NCBI RefSeq assembly: GCF_013036045.1
Contig: NZ_WTPX01000008.1
Location: 1 to 63,933, forward strand
Reading direction: 5' to 3'
From: Alienimonas chondri
GTDB lineage: Bacteria; Planctomycetota; Planctomycetia; Planctomycetales; Planctomycetaceae
DNA length: 63,933 bases
Shown here: piece after piece, positions 16,773 to 26,323 of the stretch
Layout of the letters: the number at the start of each line of letters is the position of its first letter
Position numbering within the stretch: the stretch's first letter is position 1
Translations under genes and position numbers: made by a program
The notes under the pieces: generated by a model
Database searches by the model: none
What the model saw: only the letters and a program-made list of their open reading frames with translations
What the model was told of the DNA's origin: nothing

Positions 16773-16889
16773 ACTGCCCGGGGTGATTTTCGCGCCGTCG
16801 GCGGGCAAGATGGCGTCCGTATCCGCCCGTCCGGCCCGGTTCCGCCCGAACCGCTTGTCCCGCCGGCCCCCCGACCGCCAGTCGCCCGA

Positions 16890-17603
16890 GTGACCGAGAC
16901 CGCCGCCGGACTTTCCCGCCTGCACTCCGTCCATCGGGACATTGCCCGAGTTCGCGAGGCCTTGGCCCGCGGTCCCCGGCAGGTCCGGGCCCGTCGTAAA
17001 GCGGTGCAGAACAAAGAGGCGGACATCGCCGCGATGCGGGAGAAGTTGGTCGCCCTCAAGAAAAGCGGCGACGCCAAGAACCTCCAGTTGCGGACCAACG
17101 AGGAGAAAATTCTCGGCCTGAAAGCGAAGCTGAATCAGGCCTCCACCAACGAGGTCTTCGCCGCTCTCCGCAAAGAGATCGACGCCGACACCGCCTCCAA
17201 TGCCGTGTTGGAGGACGAGATTCTGGAGACGCTCGACCGCGTCGACGCCTTCAGCAAGGAGATTCAGGCGGCGTTGGCCGATCGCGACAAACGTTCCGAG
17301 GACGCGGATGCGTTGGAGAAGAAGGTCGCGGAGGAGAAAGCCGGGTTGGAAGAGGACCTCGTCGCGTTGGAGAAACGGCTCCAACAGTCCGAGTCGATCA
17401 TCCCCAGCAGCCTGCAGGTGGACTACCGCCGGCTGGTCGAGCACCACGGGGCGAACGCGATGGCGCCGGTCGAAGACCGCGTTTGCACGTCATGCCAGAC
17501 GACCGTCAGCCCGCAGCAGAAGGTGCAGCTCAACATGGGTGAGTTCGTCTTCTGCCGGAGCTGCGGCCGCCTGCTGTACCGAGGCGACGACGCGGGCGCC
17601 TGA
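16890..17603 (+). CDS. Coiled-coil protein with C4 zinc ribbon (CT398/DUF164-like)
   Basis: 237-aa protein from GTG 16890. Residues about 10-180 form a long helical hairpin rich in Lys/Glu (KEADIAAMREKLVALKK, LKAKLNQASTNEVFAALRKE). A C-terminal zinc ribbon has CTSC and CRSC pairs near residues 195-228, followed by GRLLYRGDD. This is the domain plan of the zf-RING_7/CT398-like family, widespread but poorly characterised and suspected of roles in protein or nucleic-acid binding. It is 117 bp downstream of the metallophosphoesterase gene. Confidence 0.88.
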   Translation: MTETAAGLSRLHSVHRDIARVREALARGPRQVRARRKAVQNKEADIAAMREKLVALKKSGDAKNLQLRTNEEKILGLKAKLNQASTNEVFAALRKEIDADTASNAVLEDEILETLDRVDAFSKEIQAALADRDKRSEDADALEKKVAEEKAGLEEDLVALEKRLQQSESIIPSSLQVDYRRLVEHHGANAMAPVEDRVCTSCQTTVSPQQKVQLNMGEFVFCRSCGRLLYRGDDAGA

Positions 17604-17729
17604 GATTCCTCGGCGTGACTCGCGCCGCGGCATGACCGTGCGTCAGCGTAAAGGTTTGGCCGCTCTTGGGGATGCGAGCGTCGTTCGGTAGCGCAAACCT
17701 CCATCAGAGGCGCGAACCTCCAGCCGAGC

Positions 17730-17909
17730 TCAGTCGGTGGGGGGCAGCAGCTTGTCCGCAATTCCGCGGGCGGTCAGCAAGATCCCCGCGACGCTCACCC
17801 CGGCGGCGAACGCGGCGGCTTCGACCGTCAAGACCCCGGCCCCGTAGGCGGAGGAACTGACGACGGCGTCAGTGAGGATCAGGGCGACGCCGCAGAGGGG
17901 GCGGTTCAT
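17730..17909 (-). CDS. Small membrane protein
   Basis: 59 aa from ATG 17909 (64 aa from an ATG at 17924). Two hydrophobic segments (GVALILTDAVVSSSAYGAG and EAAAFAAGVSVAGILLTA) are joined by a short turn, followed by RGIADKLLPPTD. No family recognised. The hydrophobic pattern supports a real gene, but its small size leaves doubt. It lies downstream of the aminotransferase gene on the same strand, beyond a small hairpin. Confidence 0.45.
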   Translation of the reverse strand: MNRPLCGVALILTDAVVSSSAYGAGVLTVEAAAFAAGVSVAGILLTARGIADKLLPPTD

Positions 17910-18003
17910 CGATCCGTCTCGCAAATCGTGTTCGGAGGATTCCGTCGATCGGGCGGGAAGGGCGACCCGTGACGGTTTAGTCCGATGCTACCGATCCCCC
18001 ACG

Positions 18004-18025
18004 GCAGATGGGAGACCCCATCTGC
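18004..18025. terminator. Small hairpin downstream of the aminotransferase gene
   Basis: GCAGATGGG and CCCATCTGC (9 bp) pair around a 4-nt loop, 45 bp beyond the aminotransferase stop. There is no T-run, so termination is only possible, not shown. Confidence 0.35.
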
Positions 18026-18070
18026 GCACCTGCCCCGAGGATTCCCCGCGGCGGTTCGCTCGCCCCACGG

Positions 18071-19372
18071 TCACAGCACGGATCGCACCGCCCGCCCCAG
18101 CCGAGCGGCGGCCTCGCGGAGCAGCCCCACGTCCAGCACGCCGTACGACAGCCGCATGTGATTCGTCGGCCGCGGTCGGCTCTCCCCCGACGCGGGGTCG
18201 ACCGATTCCGGGGCGTAGCACAGCTCGCCGGGGACGTACATCACCCCGTCCCGCTGCGCCGCCTCGGCCAAGGGCGAATCAAACCCCGTCGAAACTCCCT
18301 CCGGCAGGTTCGCCCAGACGTACAGCCCGCCGGCCGGCTCTCGCCACGAGACTCCCGGCAGGTCGCCCAGGTGTTCGCTCAGCCCCGCCAGTAGGGCGTC
18401 CCGCTTCCGACGGTAGCTCCGACGAACGTCCGCGACGTGTGCTTCGTAGCGGTCGCTTTCCAGCACGCGGGCCAACAAATGCTGGTTGAAATGGGCCGAG
18501 CCGAAGTCCTCGTTCCCCTTGCGGTCGATGAGCGGCTGCATCAACTCCACCGGGGCCAGACCGAAGCCGATCCGCAGGCCGGGGGAGAACGACTTGCTGA
18601 AGGTGCCGGAGTAGATCACCCGATCGCTGCGGTCGCGGCCCCACAGGCTGGCGCCGATGGTTCCGTCAAAGCCTAGCTCACGGTACGCGGCGTCTTCCAA
18701 CACGCGGATGCGGCCGTCCGGATCGCGGCGATCGAGGATGTCGAGCAGTTCCGAGCGCCGTCGATCGGCCAGCACGACGCCGCTGGGGTTCTCAAAGTCC
18801 GGCACGAGATACAGCAGCTTCACCCGCGGCAGTTCGCCGACGGTCTGGAAATGATCGAGCGCCGCCTCCAGCCCGGCGGGGGTCATGCCGTCGTCGTCGG
18901 TCTCCACCCGCACCGCCCGTCCGCCGACGCCGGCGATCGTGCCAAGCATCACGAAGTAGGTGGGCCCCGCGACCAGGCAGACGTCGCCCGGGTTCAGGAG
19001 CGCCTGACAGACCAGCGACAGGAACTGCTGCGACCCGTTCGTGAGCAGCACCCGGCCGGCGGTCAGCCCGCGGGTCTCGGCGAGTTCTTCCGTGGGCACC
19101 CCCTCCAGCATGGCGAACAGTTCCAGCACTGCGGCCCGCAAGCGTCCGGCGCCCGCCGGCGTGCCGTATTGCAGCAGATCGCGGGCGTCCGGGGCGGCGA
19201 GAACCTCCGCGGCGGCCTGCTTCACCAAGTCCACCGGCAGCGTCGCCGGATCGACGAACCCGGCCGCGAGCGACAGGCAGTCGGGATTGGCGATGGCTTG
19301 AGCCATCAGTTCGCTGATCGCCCCGCCGGAGGCCCAGCCGGAACGATCAGAGAGAGGAGATTTCGTCGACAT
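18071..19372 (-). CDS. PLP-dependent aminotransferase (class I/II, MocR/LysN-like)
   Basis: 433-aa fold-type I aminotransferase. GFVDPATLP near the N-terminus and LQYGTPAGAGRLRAAVLEL are typical of the 2-aminoadipate/aromatic aminotransferase subgroup that also forms the catalytic part of MocR regulators. The PLP-lysine motif GTFSKSFSPGLRIGF is present, as are YLVPDFENPSG and the later MRLSYG carboxylate-binding region. No helix-turn-helix domain is fused, so this is a stand-alone enzyme. ATG 19372 lies 10 bp from a dispersed inverted repeat (19382-19409), which occupies the usual ribosome-binding region. The exact amino acid substrate cannot be stated. Confidence 0.87.
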   Translation of the reverse strand: MSTKSPLSDRSGWASGGAISELMAQAIANPDCLSLAAGFVDPATLPVDLVKQAAAEVLAAPDARDLLQYGTPAGAGRLRAAVLELFAMLEGVPTEELAETRGLTAGRVLLTNGSQQFLSLVCQALLNPGDVCLVAGPTYFVMLGTIAGVGGRAVRVETDDDGMTPAGLEAALDHFQTVGELPRVKLLYLVPDFENPSGVVLADRRRSELLDILDRRDPDGRIRVLEDAAYRELGFDGTIGASLWGRDRSDRVIYSGTFSKSFSPGLRIGFGLAPVELMQPLIDRKGNEDFGSAHFNQHLLARVLESDRYEAHVADVRRSYRRKRDALLAGLSEHLGDLPGVSWREPAGGLYVWANLPEGVSTGFDSPLAEAAQRDGVMYVPGELCYAPESVDPASGESRPRPTNHMRLSYGVLDVGLLREAAARLGRAVRSVL

Positions 19373-19381
19373 GAAACGTTG

Positions 19382-19465
19382 GGCGAGCGGGGGGCGTCAG
19401 CCCCCTGAGCGGGCAGGCATGAGGCGAGGTTTGGAAACACGGGGGGCGGACGCCCCCCGCTCGCC
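19382..19465. repeat. REPIN-like inverted pair of the 28-nt GCKGACGC element
   Basis: Copy at 19382-19409 and inverted copy at 19438-19465 are separated by about 28 nt. They match the elements at 3156, 34583 and 58996. The pair fills most of the 110-bp gap between pgi and the aminotransferase gene. Confidence 0.8.
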
Positions 19466-19482
19466 GGCGGTTCGCGAGCGAC

Positions 19483-20850
19483 TCAGGACGCGGAAAGAAT
19501 CGCGTTCATATTCCGCTTGTACGCTTCGACGCCCGGCTGGCCGTACGGGTTGATGCCGATCAACCGTCCTTCGACGGTCGTGGCCAGCATCAGCATCTGC
19601 AACAACTGGCCGATCGCGTAGGCGTCGATCGTGGGCAGGATGATGTCGGCGGTCGGGCGGCGATCTTCGGCGTAGGCCTGATCGGTGCCCTGCCGGGCGG
19701 CGGTCAGCACGTCGAACATCGACTTGCCGGCGTACTTGTTCAGCTCGTCCTGGTTCGCCTCGGAGGAGGGCACCTCCGGGTTCGGGCCGCTGGGGGAATC
19801 GGCGTAGAGGTTGTGGATCAGCTTGTCCCGCTTGCCTTCCTGGTGCTGCTGACCGCGGGAGTGCAGGTCGCGGGTGTTGACGACCGTGAGCGGCAGGGCG
19901 CCGCGTTCTTTCTTGCCGAGGCTCTCCGCGAGCAACTGGTCGTACCACAGGCCGACCGCTTCGAGGCGATCGCCCCAGGTGGACAGAATCCGCACGTCCA
20001 TCGAGAGGTGCTTCTCGAACAGGTGGCAGGTCGACACGTAATCGAGCACCGGGTTGTCGCCGGGGTCGGCCGTCTTGAACCGCTCCGTCATGTCCGCGGC
20101 GCCTTGCAGCAGGGCGACGACGTCCAGCCCCAGCGCCGCCGCCGGCACGAGACCCACCGCCGAAAGCACGCTGAACCGTCCGCCGACGCCGTCCGGCACG
20201 GGGAAGATATCCGCGTAGCCCTTCTCCTCGGCCAACGCCCGCAGCTTGGAGCCAGCGCCGCCGGTCACGGGGATCACCCGTTTCGCCGCGTCGTCGCCGG
20301 CGGCCTCTTCCAGCGCCTCGCGGAACAGGCGGAAGGCGAGGGCGGTCTCCAGCGTCCCGCCGCTCTTGGAGATCACCACGATCCCCCAATCCACGCCGCT
20401 GTTTTCAAGGTGCTCCAGCAGGCCAGCGGTGACGCCGGGATCGACGTTCTGGCCGCCGTAGTAAAGCTTCGGGCCGTCGCGGTGGCTGGCGGGCTTCTCG
20501 TTGTGCAGCGGATCGCCCAGCGCCTCCTGCAACGCCCGCAGCCCCATGTAGCTGCCGCCGATGCCCAGGGAGACGAAGGCGTCGACCTCTTCGCGGAACC
20601 GCTCCGTCGCGGCGAGCAGGTCCGCCAACTCGCCGCTGTCTTTCGTCGCCAACAGCTTGGCGGGCAGGTCGATGTAGCCGGCGTCCAACGGCTCCTTGTC
20701 AGAAGGAACCTCGCCGCCGGCGTCGAACAGCGCGACGTCCGCGAGGGTCTCCTCGCGGGCCTTCAGCAGGTCGGGCCGCAACGCCTCCGCGGCGTTCGCC
20801 GGCAGCAGTTCGAGAGCGGACGAGTTGGAGTAAGAAAGCGGAGCGGGCAT
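19483..20850 (-). CDS. pgi: Glucose-6-phosphate isomerase
   Basis: 455-aa cytoplasmic enzyme interconverting glucose-6-phosphate and fructose-6-phosphate in glycolysis and gluconeogenesis. It shows the SIS fold with VSLGIGGSYMGLRALQEAL, the sugar-phosphate loop VVISKSGGTLETALAFRL, GRFSVLSAVGLVPAA and a C-terminal NPYGQPGVEAYKRN characteristic of the shorter bacterial PGI group. ATG 20850 matches the usual N-terminus. It lies upstream of the aminotransferase gene on the same strand but is separated by the inverted repeat pair, so cotranscription is uncertain. Confidence 0.96.
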   Translation of the reverse strand: MPAPLSYSNSSALELLPANAAEALRPDLLKAREETLADVALFDAGGEVPSDKEPLDAGYIDLPAKLLATKDSGELADLLAATERFREEVDAFVSLGIGGSYMGLRALQEALGDPLHNEKPASHRDGPKLYYGGQNVDPGVTAGLLEHLENSGVDWGIVVISKSGGTLETALAFRLFREALEEAAGDDAAKRVIPVTGGAGSKLRALAEEKGYADIFPVPDGVGGRFSVLSAVGLVPAAALGLDVVALLQGAADMTERFKTADPGDNPVLDYVSTCHLFEKHLSMDVRILSTWGDRLEAVGLWYDQLLAESLGKKERGALPLTVVNTRDLHSRGQQHQEGKRDKLIHNLYADSPSGPNPEVPSSEANQDELNKYAGKSMFDVLTAARQGTDQAYAEDRRPTADIILPTIDAYAIGQLLQMLMLATTVEGRLIGINPYGQPGVEAYKRNMNAILSAS

Positions 20851-20920
20851 CGGTCGAGCGGTCGGCGTGCGGGGACGGCATCATGCCGCCGATCGGCTCG
20901 AATCGCCACGGCGGACCGGC

Positions 20921-23233
20921 TCAGCCTTTGCCCAGCGGCAGCGGTTCGCCGAACGGGGCGGCGGCGCCGCCGTCGGATCCTTTGACCGGGGCGATCGAGG
21001 ACGGCAACGGCTTCAGGGCGGCGGGGGACTCGAACGCGGGCGGCGGCTCCGCCGGCGTCGCCGTCGACGCGGGACCGGCCGCTTGTTCGAACGCGGCGTT
21101 GCGGACGGTGCGGCGGATCTCGTCCGTCGCCGAGCGGGCGTGGGCCGGGATCACGCCGGACGGGTCGGTCATGCGCTCGGCGGGCGCATCGAATCCCGCG
21201 GGCTGGATGGCCGGGTCGATCATCCGCGTCGGCTCCGGCCCGTTCGGCAGGGGAGCGGCGCCGTCCGATTCGGGAACCGGGCGGGGCGAGAAGTTCGCGG
21301 CGATCATCAGCGAGCCGTCGGCCATCTGCTCGCGAATCGCCTGTTTCAAAGCGACGCGGGCGTCCGGGTGCACGCCGGAGACCAGTTCCACGTCATCCGC
21401 CACCAGGCGACCCTGTTCGCGGACGAGGTGCAGGACGACGCCGTCGGTCGGCGTGCCGTAGTGCAGTTCGCAGCGGGCGCCCTCGCCCCGGGACAGCGGC
21501 GTGGCCTTCGTGAGCGAGCCGGACATCTTCTTCGCCGCGACGGCCGCGGCCGGCGGCACCTCACGCAACTGATGCCACACGAGCCGGTTGAACGCCCCGC
21601 TGCTGTTTTTGTTCAATCCGGACAGATCGCCGTTCGCCAGGCTCCGGGAGAAGGCGCGGGCGGGCAGCATCAGGGAGCAGGTCTGTTTGAAGCTCTCGGG
21701 GAGATCCAGCGACGGGGCGAGCATGTCGTCCACCTTCGAGGCGCCGCGTTCCTCTTTCAGCACGAAGGTCCGCGGCCCGGCGGCGGTTTCCATCGTGATC
21801 TCCGTGACCGGGCCGGCGTGCATCTCGGTCAGCACCTTCCCGGTCGCTCCCGCGGCGGCGTCGGCCAGCGGCAGGGCGGCGAGATCGCTCTGCTCGATCT
21901 GATTCCAGACCGTCGACGACAGTTCCCGCGTGCTGCTGGCCTTGAGCGCGTGCAGATCGCCCGCGGCGGCGGCGGCGGCGAAAGAGGCGACCGCGGCCCG
22001 GGCCGTGAAGATCGTGGAAAGCTGCCGTTGTTCCCCGTCGCCGGTGCGAATCGTCACCTTCTCCACGAGGAAGGCGCCGGTGCGGCGGTCGTCGTCGAAG
22101 CGGTTGGGGTCGGTGAGGTCCAGCGTGTAGATGCCGGCGTCGGTCGTGACGACCACTTCGGCCCGGTCGCCGTGGATCTGGAAGCTGCTGTCGCCGTCGA
22201 GGTCCGCGGCGGTGGGCAGCGGCACGCCGGCCAGGTCCGCGGTCCGCAGGCAGCCGTTGAACAGCGTCGGGGCGACGGTGGCCTCCAAGCCCTCCAGATC
22301 GCCGGCGGCGTATGAGTCGAGGAACCGCGAGACGCCGGTCAGCGCCACGCAGGTGCGCTCGAGACTGGGGATCTTCGGCCCGTTCCCCCGGTTCTCCGCG
22401 GCGGCGTCCTTCACCAACCAAGCCTCGCCGCGTTTCTCCAGGCTGATCAGCAGCGTGTAGCCGCGACCAGCGAACTGAACGGCGGCTTCGTCGTCGTCCA
22501 TCTCGGTCTTCGGCGTGAGGTTGTCGACCCGCTCGGCATTGACCACCCAGCCGGCCAGTTCAGTCAGCCGGGACTCCGGCAGAGCGGACAGTTCCTGACG
22601 CAATTCCGGCGTGACGACGGCCAGCCGTTCGTCATGCGTGCCGGTTCCCCACGCCTGCGTGAAGCCCCGCACGGCGGCAAGCAATTCCAACTGCTCCGTG
22701 ACGCTCATCACGGCCTTCACGCCGCCGTTGGTCTGCTTCAGCAACACGTCGTCCACGAGCCATCGACCGGCGTCCGCCCGCACCAGCTTGTAGCGCGCCT
22801 GCCGCGTCGGCGGGGGCGTCTCCACGATGACCAGGCACTCCGGCATGTCGGGGTTCTTCCAGTCTTCCTCCGCCACTTCGGTGACCGCGACGACCTTCAA
22901 CTCTTCCTTCGGCAAACGAAGCAACCGCAAGTCTTGGATTGCGGTGTCGTGATTGAGCGCGGTTTTGCGGAACTTGTCCGTCGTGGCGCCTTCGAGATCC
23001 GCGAGGCTCTCCGCGGTCAGGGCGTCGCCGAACCGGCGGACGGCCCGTTGCTCCGCCAGATTGCGGCAGCCGGCGGTCCACAGGCTCGCCCCGGCGACCA
23101 GCAGCAGGGCGAGGGCGGCGAATCGCGAACCCCCGCGATTGGTCTCCGCAGGCGCCGACTCCGTGGGCGCCGTTTCCGCGGGCGACGGGCGATCGCTGTG
23201 CGTGCGTCCGGGGCGGGACTGGGGTGCGAGCAT
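20921..23233 (-). CDS. Lipoprotein with five tandem NTF2-like repeats
   Basis: 770 aa from ATG 23233; a TTG-started extension to 23251 is less likely. A polar N-region precedes a hydrophobic helix (about 38-52) and lipobox WTAGC with Cys56, so it should be an exported lipoprotein. The rest contains five similar units of about 115 residues beginning near 62, 183, 293, 411 and 522. Each starts with a helix ending in a small-residue/Gly-Asp-Leu turn ([32 protein letters not shown]) and ends with a strand like WLVDDV, WLVKDA, FLVEKV, KVDDML or VADDVEL. This resembles SnoaL/NTF2-like cone folds. Residues 640-770 are Pro/Ala-rich. Function unknown. Confidence 0.75.
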   Translation of the reverse strand: MLAPQSRPGRTHSDRPSPAETAPTESAPAETNRGGSRFAALALLLVAGASLWTAGCRNLAEQRAVRRFGDALTAESLADLEGATTDKFRKTALNHDTAIQDLRLLRLPKEELKVVAVTEVAEEDWKNPDMPECLVIVETPPPTRQARYKLVRADAGRWLVDDVLLKQTNGGVKAVMSVTEQLELLAAVRGFTQAWGTGTHDERLAVVTPELRQELSALPESRLTELAGWVVNAERVDNLTPKTEMDDDEAAVQFAGRGYTLLISLEKRGEAWLVKDAAAENRGNGPKIPSLERTCVALTGVSRFLDSYAAGDLEGLEATVAPTLFNGCLRTADLAGVPLPTAADLDGDSSFQIHGDRAEVVVTTDAGIYTLDLTDPNRFDDDRRTGAFLVEKVTIRTGDGEQRQLSTIFTARAAVASFAAAAAAGDLHALKASSTRELSSTVWNQIEQSDLAALPLADAAAGATGKVLTEMHAGPVTEITMETAAGPRTFVLKEERGASKVDDMLAPSLDLPESFKQTCSLMLPARAFSRSLANGDLSGLNKNSSGAFNRLVWHQLREVPPAAAVAAKKMSGSLTKATPLSRGEGARCELHYGTPTDGVVLHLVREQGRLVADDVELVSGVHPDARVALKQAIREQMADGSLMIAANFSPRPVPESDGAAPLPNGPEPTRMIDPAIQPAGFDAPAERMTDPSGVIPAHARSATDEIRRTVRNAAFEQAAGPASTATPAEPPPAFESPAALKPLPSSIAPVKGSDGGAAAPFGEPLPLGKG

Positions 23234-23435
23234 GGCGTGGCGGGCGCGCAAGAGCGGGGCGAACGAACGAACGGCAGCGGCGTCGGGTGTCGCACTGCTC
23301 CGCCGCCGCGGTCAAGACGGGTCCGGCGGGCCGCCCCCGAATCGCAGGCCCGAAGGCGCTCCGTCGCCCCCTTGGAGGCCGCCCTCCCCGGGGCGTGCGT
23401 CCCGGTTAGAATGGCTCATCCGCCCCTCCCCAAAC

Positions 23436-23439
23436 GGAG
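23436..23439 (+). promoter_or_regulatory. Ribosome binding site deciding the decarboxylase start
   Basis: GGAG lies 7 nt before ATG 23447. The in-frame ATG at 23411 has no such site, so 23447 is preferred. Confidence 0.6.
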
Positions 23440-23446
23440 CGCTCCG

Positions 23447-25198
23447 ATGGCCGCCTCAGCAGACGCCGGTTCCCCCACGGCCAAGCCAAGCGGGGGGAAG
23501 AAGCGATCGACCGGCGACCGCGTCGTCGCCGACGTGCAGCTGCCCATGGCGGACCTGACGGTGCCGCCGAACAGCATCGGCGGATACCTGATCCGTCGCT
23601 TGCAGGACTACGGCGTCCGGGACGTATTCGGCATCCCCGGCGATTTCGTGTTGCAGTTCTACGGCATGCTCGAAGGGAGCGACCTGCGGGTGATCGGGGC
23701 GACGCGGGAGGACAACGCCGGCTACGCCGCCGACGCCTACGCCCGGGTGCACGGCATGGGGGCGTTGTGCGTGACCTACTGCGTCGGCGGGCTGTCGGCC
23801 TGCAACAGCGTCGCCGGGGCGTTCGCGGAGAAAAGCCCCGTGGTCGTCATCACCGGCTCGCCCGGGGTGAAGGAACGGGAGAGCGATCCGCTGCTGCATC
23901 ACCGCGTCCGCGACTTCACGACCCAACGCGACGTGTTCGAGAAGATCACCGTCGCCGGGACGGTGCTGGACGATCCGCTGACAGCGTTTCGGGAGATCGA
24001 CCGCTGTCTCGCCGCCGCGGACCGGTTCAAACGCCCGGTCTACATCGAACTGCCCCGCGACATGGTCCGGGTGGAGCCGCCGTACCCGCATGAACCGCGA
24101 AAGGAGGAGCAGAAGAGCGACCCCGACGCGCTCGCCCACGCCCTCGCCGCCGCCAAGGCGATGATCGACGCGGCCCAGAAGCCCGTCATCGTCGCCGGCG
24201 TCGAGATGCACCGCTTCGGTCTGCGGGAGGAAGTGGAGAAGCTGGCCGAGGCCCACGAGATCCCGATCTGCTCCACTCTGTTGGGGAAGAGCGCCGTGTC
24301 GGAGGTCCACCCGCTGCACGTCGGCGTGTACGAGGGCGCGATGGGCCGGCCGAGCGTGACGGAGTACGTGGAGGACAGCGACTGCGCGATCCTGCTGGGG
24401 ACGTTCATGTCGGACATCAACCTCGGCATCTTCACCGCCCGCCTCGACCCGGGCCGGTGCGTCTACGCCACCAGCGAGGCCCTCCGGGTGGGCCACAGCC
24501 ACTTCCACGACGTCCGGCTGACGGACTTCGTGGAAGCGTTGGCGGCCGCGGATCTCTCGCCGCAGAAGCGACCGCTGCCCAAGGAACGCGGCAGCGTGCA
24601 TGACGGCTTCCAACTCGAACCGGACGCCGCCCTGACCACCAGACAGCTGTTCGGCCGGGTGAATCAACTTCTCGACGAGGAGGAGCTGGTCGTCGTCGCC
24701 GATGTGGGCGACTGTCTGTTCGGGGCCAGCGATCTCACGATCAAGAAACACACGGAGTTCCTCTCCCCCGCCTACTACACCAGCATGGGCTTCGCCGTGC
24801 CCGCGAGCGTCGGCGTGCAGGCGGCGAACCGCGAACATCGCCCGTTGGTGCTGGTCGGCGACGGGGCCTTTCAGATGACCTGTCTGGAACTCGCGACCGG
24901 CCTGAAGCTGGGCTTCAACCCGATCGTCATCGTCCTCAACAACCACGGTTACACGACCGAGCGGTTCCTCGCGGAAGGACCGTTCAACGATATCCCCAAC
25001 TGGACCTATCACCGCCTGCCCGACCTGCTGGGCGGCGGATGGGGCTTCGAGTGCCGAACCGAAGGCGACCTCGACAAGGCGCTGAAGGCGGCGCTGCCGA
25101 ACCGGGACGGCTTCACGCTGATCAACTGCCACCTCGATTCGCTCGACGTCAGCCCGGCGTTGATCCGGCTGGGCGAACGGATGTCGGAGGTGGTGTAG
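23447..25198 (+). CDS. ThDP-dependent 2-oxo acid decarboxylase (pyruvate/indolepyruvate decarboxylase-like)
   Basis: 583-aa enzyme with the three-domain layout of thiamine diphosphate decarboxylases. The N-terminal PYR domain has [14 protein letters not shown] and catalytic Glu88 ([16 protein letters not shown]). The paired His151-His152 (LLHHRV) is typical of pyruvate/indolepyruvate/phenylpyruvate decarboxylases. The C-terminal PP domain has the ThDP motif beginning GDGAFQ (471-476) and ending VLNNHGY. This differs from acetolactate synthase, which lacks the HH pair. It would convert a 2-oxo acid to an aldehyde. The exact acid cannot be called, and no alcohol or aldehyde dehydrogenase sits beside it. 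Confidence 0.88.
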   Translation: MAASADAGSPTAKPSGGKKRSTGDRVVADVQLPMADLTVPPNSIGGYLIRRLQDYGVRDVFGIPGDFVLQFYGMLEGSDLRVIGATREDNAGYAADAYARVHGMGALCVTYCVGGLSACNSVAGAFAEKSPVVVITGSPGVKERESDPLLHHRVRDFTTQRDVFEKITVAGTVLDDPLTAFREIDRCLAAADRFKRPVYIELPRDMVRVEPPYPHEPRKEEQKSDPDALAHALAAAKAMIDAAQKPVIVAGVEMHRFGLREEVEKLAEAHEIPICSTLLGKSAVSEVHPLHVGVYEGAMGRPSVTEYVEDSDCAILLGTFMSDINLGIFTARLDPGRCVYATSEALRVGHSHFHDVRLTDFVEALAAADLSPQKRPLPKERGSVHDGFQLEPDAALTTRQLFGRVNQLLDEEELVVVADVGDCLFGASDLTIKKHTEFLSPAYYTSMGFAVPASVGVQAANREHRPLVLVGDGAFQMTCLELATGLKLGFNPIVIVLNNHGYTTERFLAEGPFNDIPNWTYHRLPDLLGGGWGFECRTEGDLDKALKAALPNRDGFTLINCHLDSLDVSPALIRLGERMSEVV

Positions 25199-25209
25199 CG
25201 GGGAAGCCT

Positions 25210-25294
25210 CAAGGCCAAGGAATCAAGAACCAAAGGCGTTGCCGCATCGAAGACGTCTCGAGAGCCAGGCTTGGTTCTTGAGGTCTTGGTCTTG
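25210..25294. terminator. Long imperfect hairpin between convergent genes
   Basis: Arms at 25210-25233 and 25271-25294 match in reverse complement at about 20 of 24 positions around a 37-nt loop; the right arm is followed by a T-rich stretch (GGATTTCTTCTT). It sits between the convergent decarboxylase and the DUF2103-like gene, so it may end transcripts on +. The AAGG/CAAG-rich arms resemble the nonamer hairpins but are too diverged to assign. Confidence 0.55.
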
Positions 25295-25305
25295 GGATTT
25301 CTTCT

Positions 25306-25584
25306 TCACGCGAACCGCTCGCCGATCTCCGACGCCAGCGCGTCGCGGCGGTCGGCGTCGCAAACGAGGAACAGTTTGACGACGCCGGTGCCGCTGTAGC
25401 CGTTCAGATGCAGTCCGGCGTCGGTCGCTCGGCGGACCGCCAACGTGCCGGGCGGACGCTTGTGGCGACAGGCTTCGGACAGCCCCAGCACCACCTTCCG
25501 CACGCCGGGGCGGTTCTCCAGCCAGCCCACGGTGCGCTTCAATCCTTTGGAGAGCGACTGGTGCTTGCCGCGTTTGCCGGACAT
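25306..25584 (-). CDS. DUF2103-like small protein
   Basis: 92 aa from ATG 25584; the upstream open frame has no coding character. It has a basic start (MSGKRGKHQSLSKGLKRT), a helix, VRKVVLGLSEACRHKRPPGT and a beta-rich end AGLHLNGYSGTGVVKLFLVC. The order resembles DUF2103, annotated as a predicted metal-binding family of similar length, but the match is from memory and moderate. It converges with the decarboxylase gene across a hairpin. Confidence 0.6.
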   Translation of the reverse strand: MSGKRGKHQSLSKGLKRTVGWLENRPGVRKVVLGLSEACRHKRPPGTLAVRRATDAGLHLNGYSGTGVVKLFLVCDADRRDALASEIGERFA

Positions 25585-25720
25585 CGGACGCGACGGATCA
25601 GGGGAGGGAAGCCGCCCGTCGGTCCGGTGGCGCCGGTTGTGCGGGCGGAGGGGGAAGACTCCTGCATTGTAGGTGTCGGCCGACTGACGCGGAGGATTCG
25701 GCCCGACCGATGCCGCAGGG

Positions 25721-26323
25721 GTGTTCCCCTTCGATCCGCACCGCCGCTGTAACCGGAGGCGCCCCCGCCGCCCAGAAGTCCTCCTGATGGCCGGCCTGTG
25801 CGTCGCGTCGCTTGGGGGGTGCGTTTGCCATGGGGCATACACCACCTGTCGCAAGACGGTGGAGCGGCATCCCCTGCGGGGGAATCAGGCCGTCATGACG
25901 GTCTCCGGCCAGATCCCGCCGCCCGCCCGCGAGGTGCATCACGCTCGGTTGAACCACGGCGCCCCGAGACGGCATCAGCCGCCCGGCCCGGCGTTTCCCT
26001 GGCTGCCGGGCGCCGTCGGCTGGGCAGTGGCTCGAACCTGCGACGCCGGTCATACCATCGGCTGTGCGCTCGACGGCGCCAAGTCGCTGTTGGAGAAGGC
26101 AGACGCCGCTCGGGGGGATGCGATTCCCCCCGGCGGCGTCGGGACGGGCGATCCGGAGCCGTGCTCAGCTCCCGTCGGCGGCGGCGCTGATTTTGATCTC
26201 GGCCGGCTGGAGGGGATACCGGAAGGAGGCGGCGATCATGGACTCCCCGGGCATCCGATCGCGGGGGAGCACGAAGACCCGTCCGCCGGAGCCGACGACG
26301 TCGCCCGCGGCGACGCTCAGTAG
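25721..26323 (+). CDS. Candidate short lipoprotein
   Basis: 200-aa frame from GTG 25721. A strongly basic N-region (RRCNRRRPRRPE) is followed by VLLMAGLCVASLGGC, a good lipoprotein signal with Cys at about residue 34. Codons are GC-rich in third position. Against it: the last 159 nt run antisense through the end of the baeRF gene, and the mature part is Gly/Pro-rich with no recognisable fold. ATG 25787 is an alternative but would lose the charged N-region. Confidence 0.4.
   Translation: MFPFDPHRRCNRRRPRRPEVLLMAGLCVASLGGCVCHGAYTTCRKTVERHPLRGNQAVMTVSGQIPPPAREVHHARLNHGAPRRHQPPGPAFPWLPGAVGWAVARTCDAGHTIGCALDGAKSLLEKADAARGDAIPPGGVGTGDPEPCSAPVGGGADFDLGRLEGIPEGGGDHGLPGHPIAGEHEDPSAGADDVARGDAQ

Noticed and set aside
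16890-17603. Idea that the zinc-ribbon protein is a flagellar regulator
   Set aside because: It matches the widespread coiled-coil zinc-ribbon family and is far from the flagellar genes.
17604-17729. Possible structured RNA between the zinc-ribbon gene and the small membrane protein
   Set aside because: No tRNA cloverleaf or RNase P core could be matched by eye; only short GC pairs are present.
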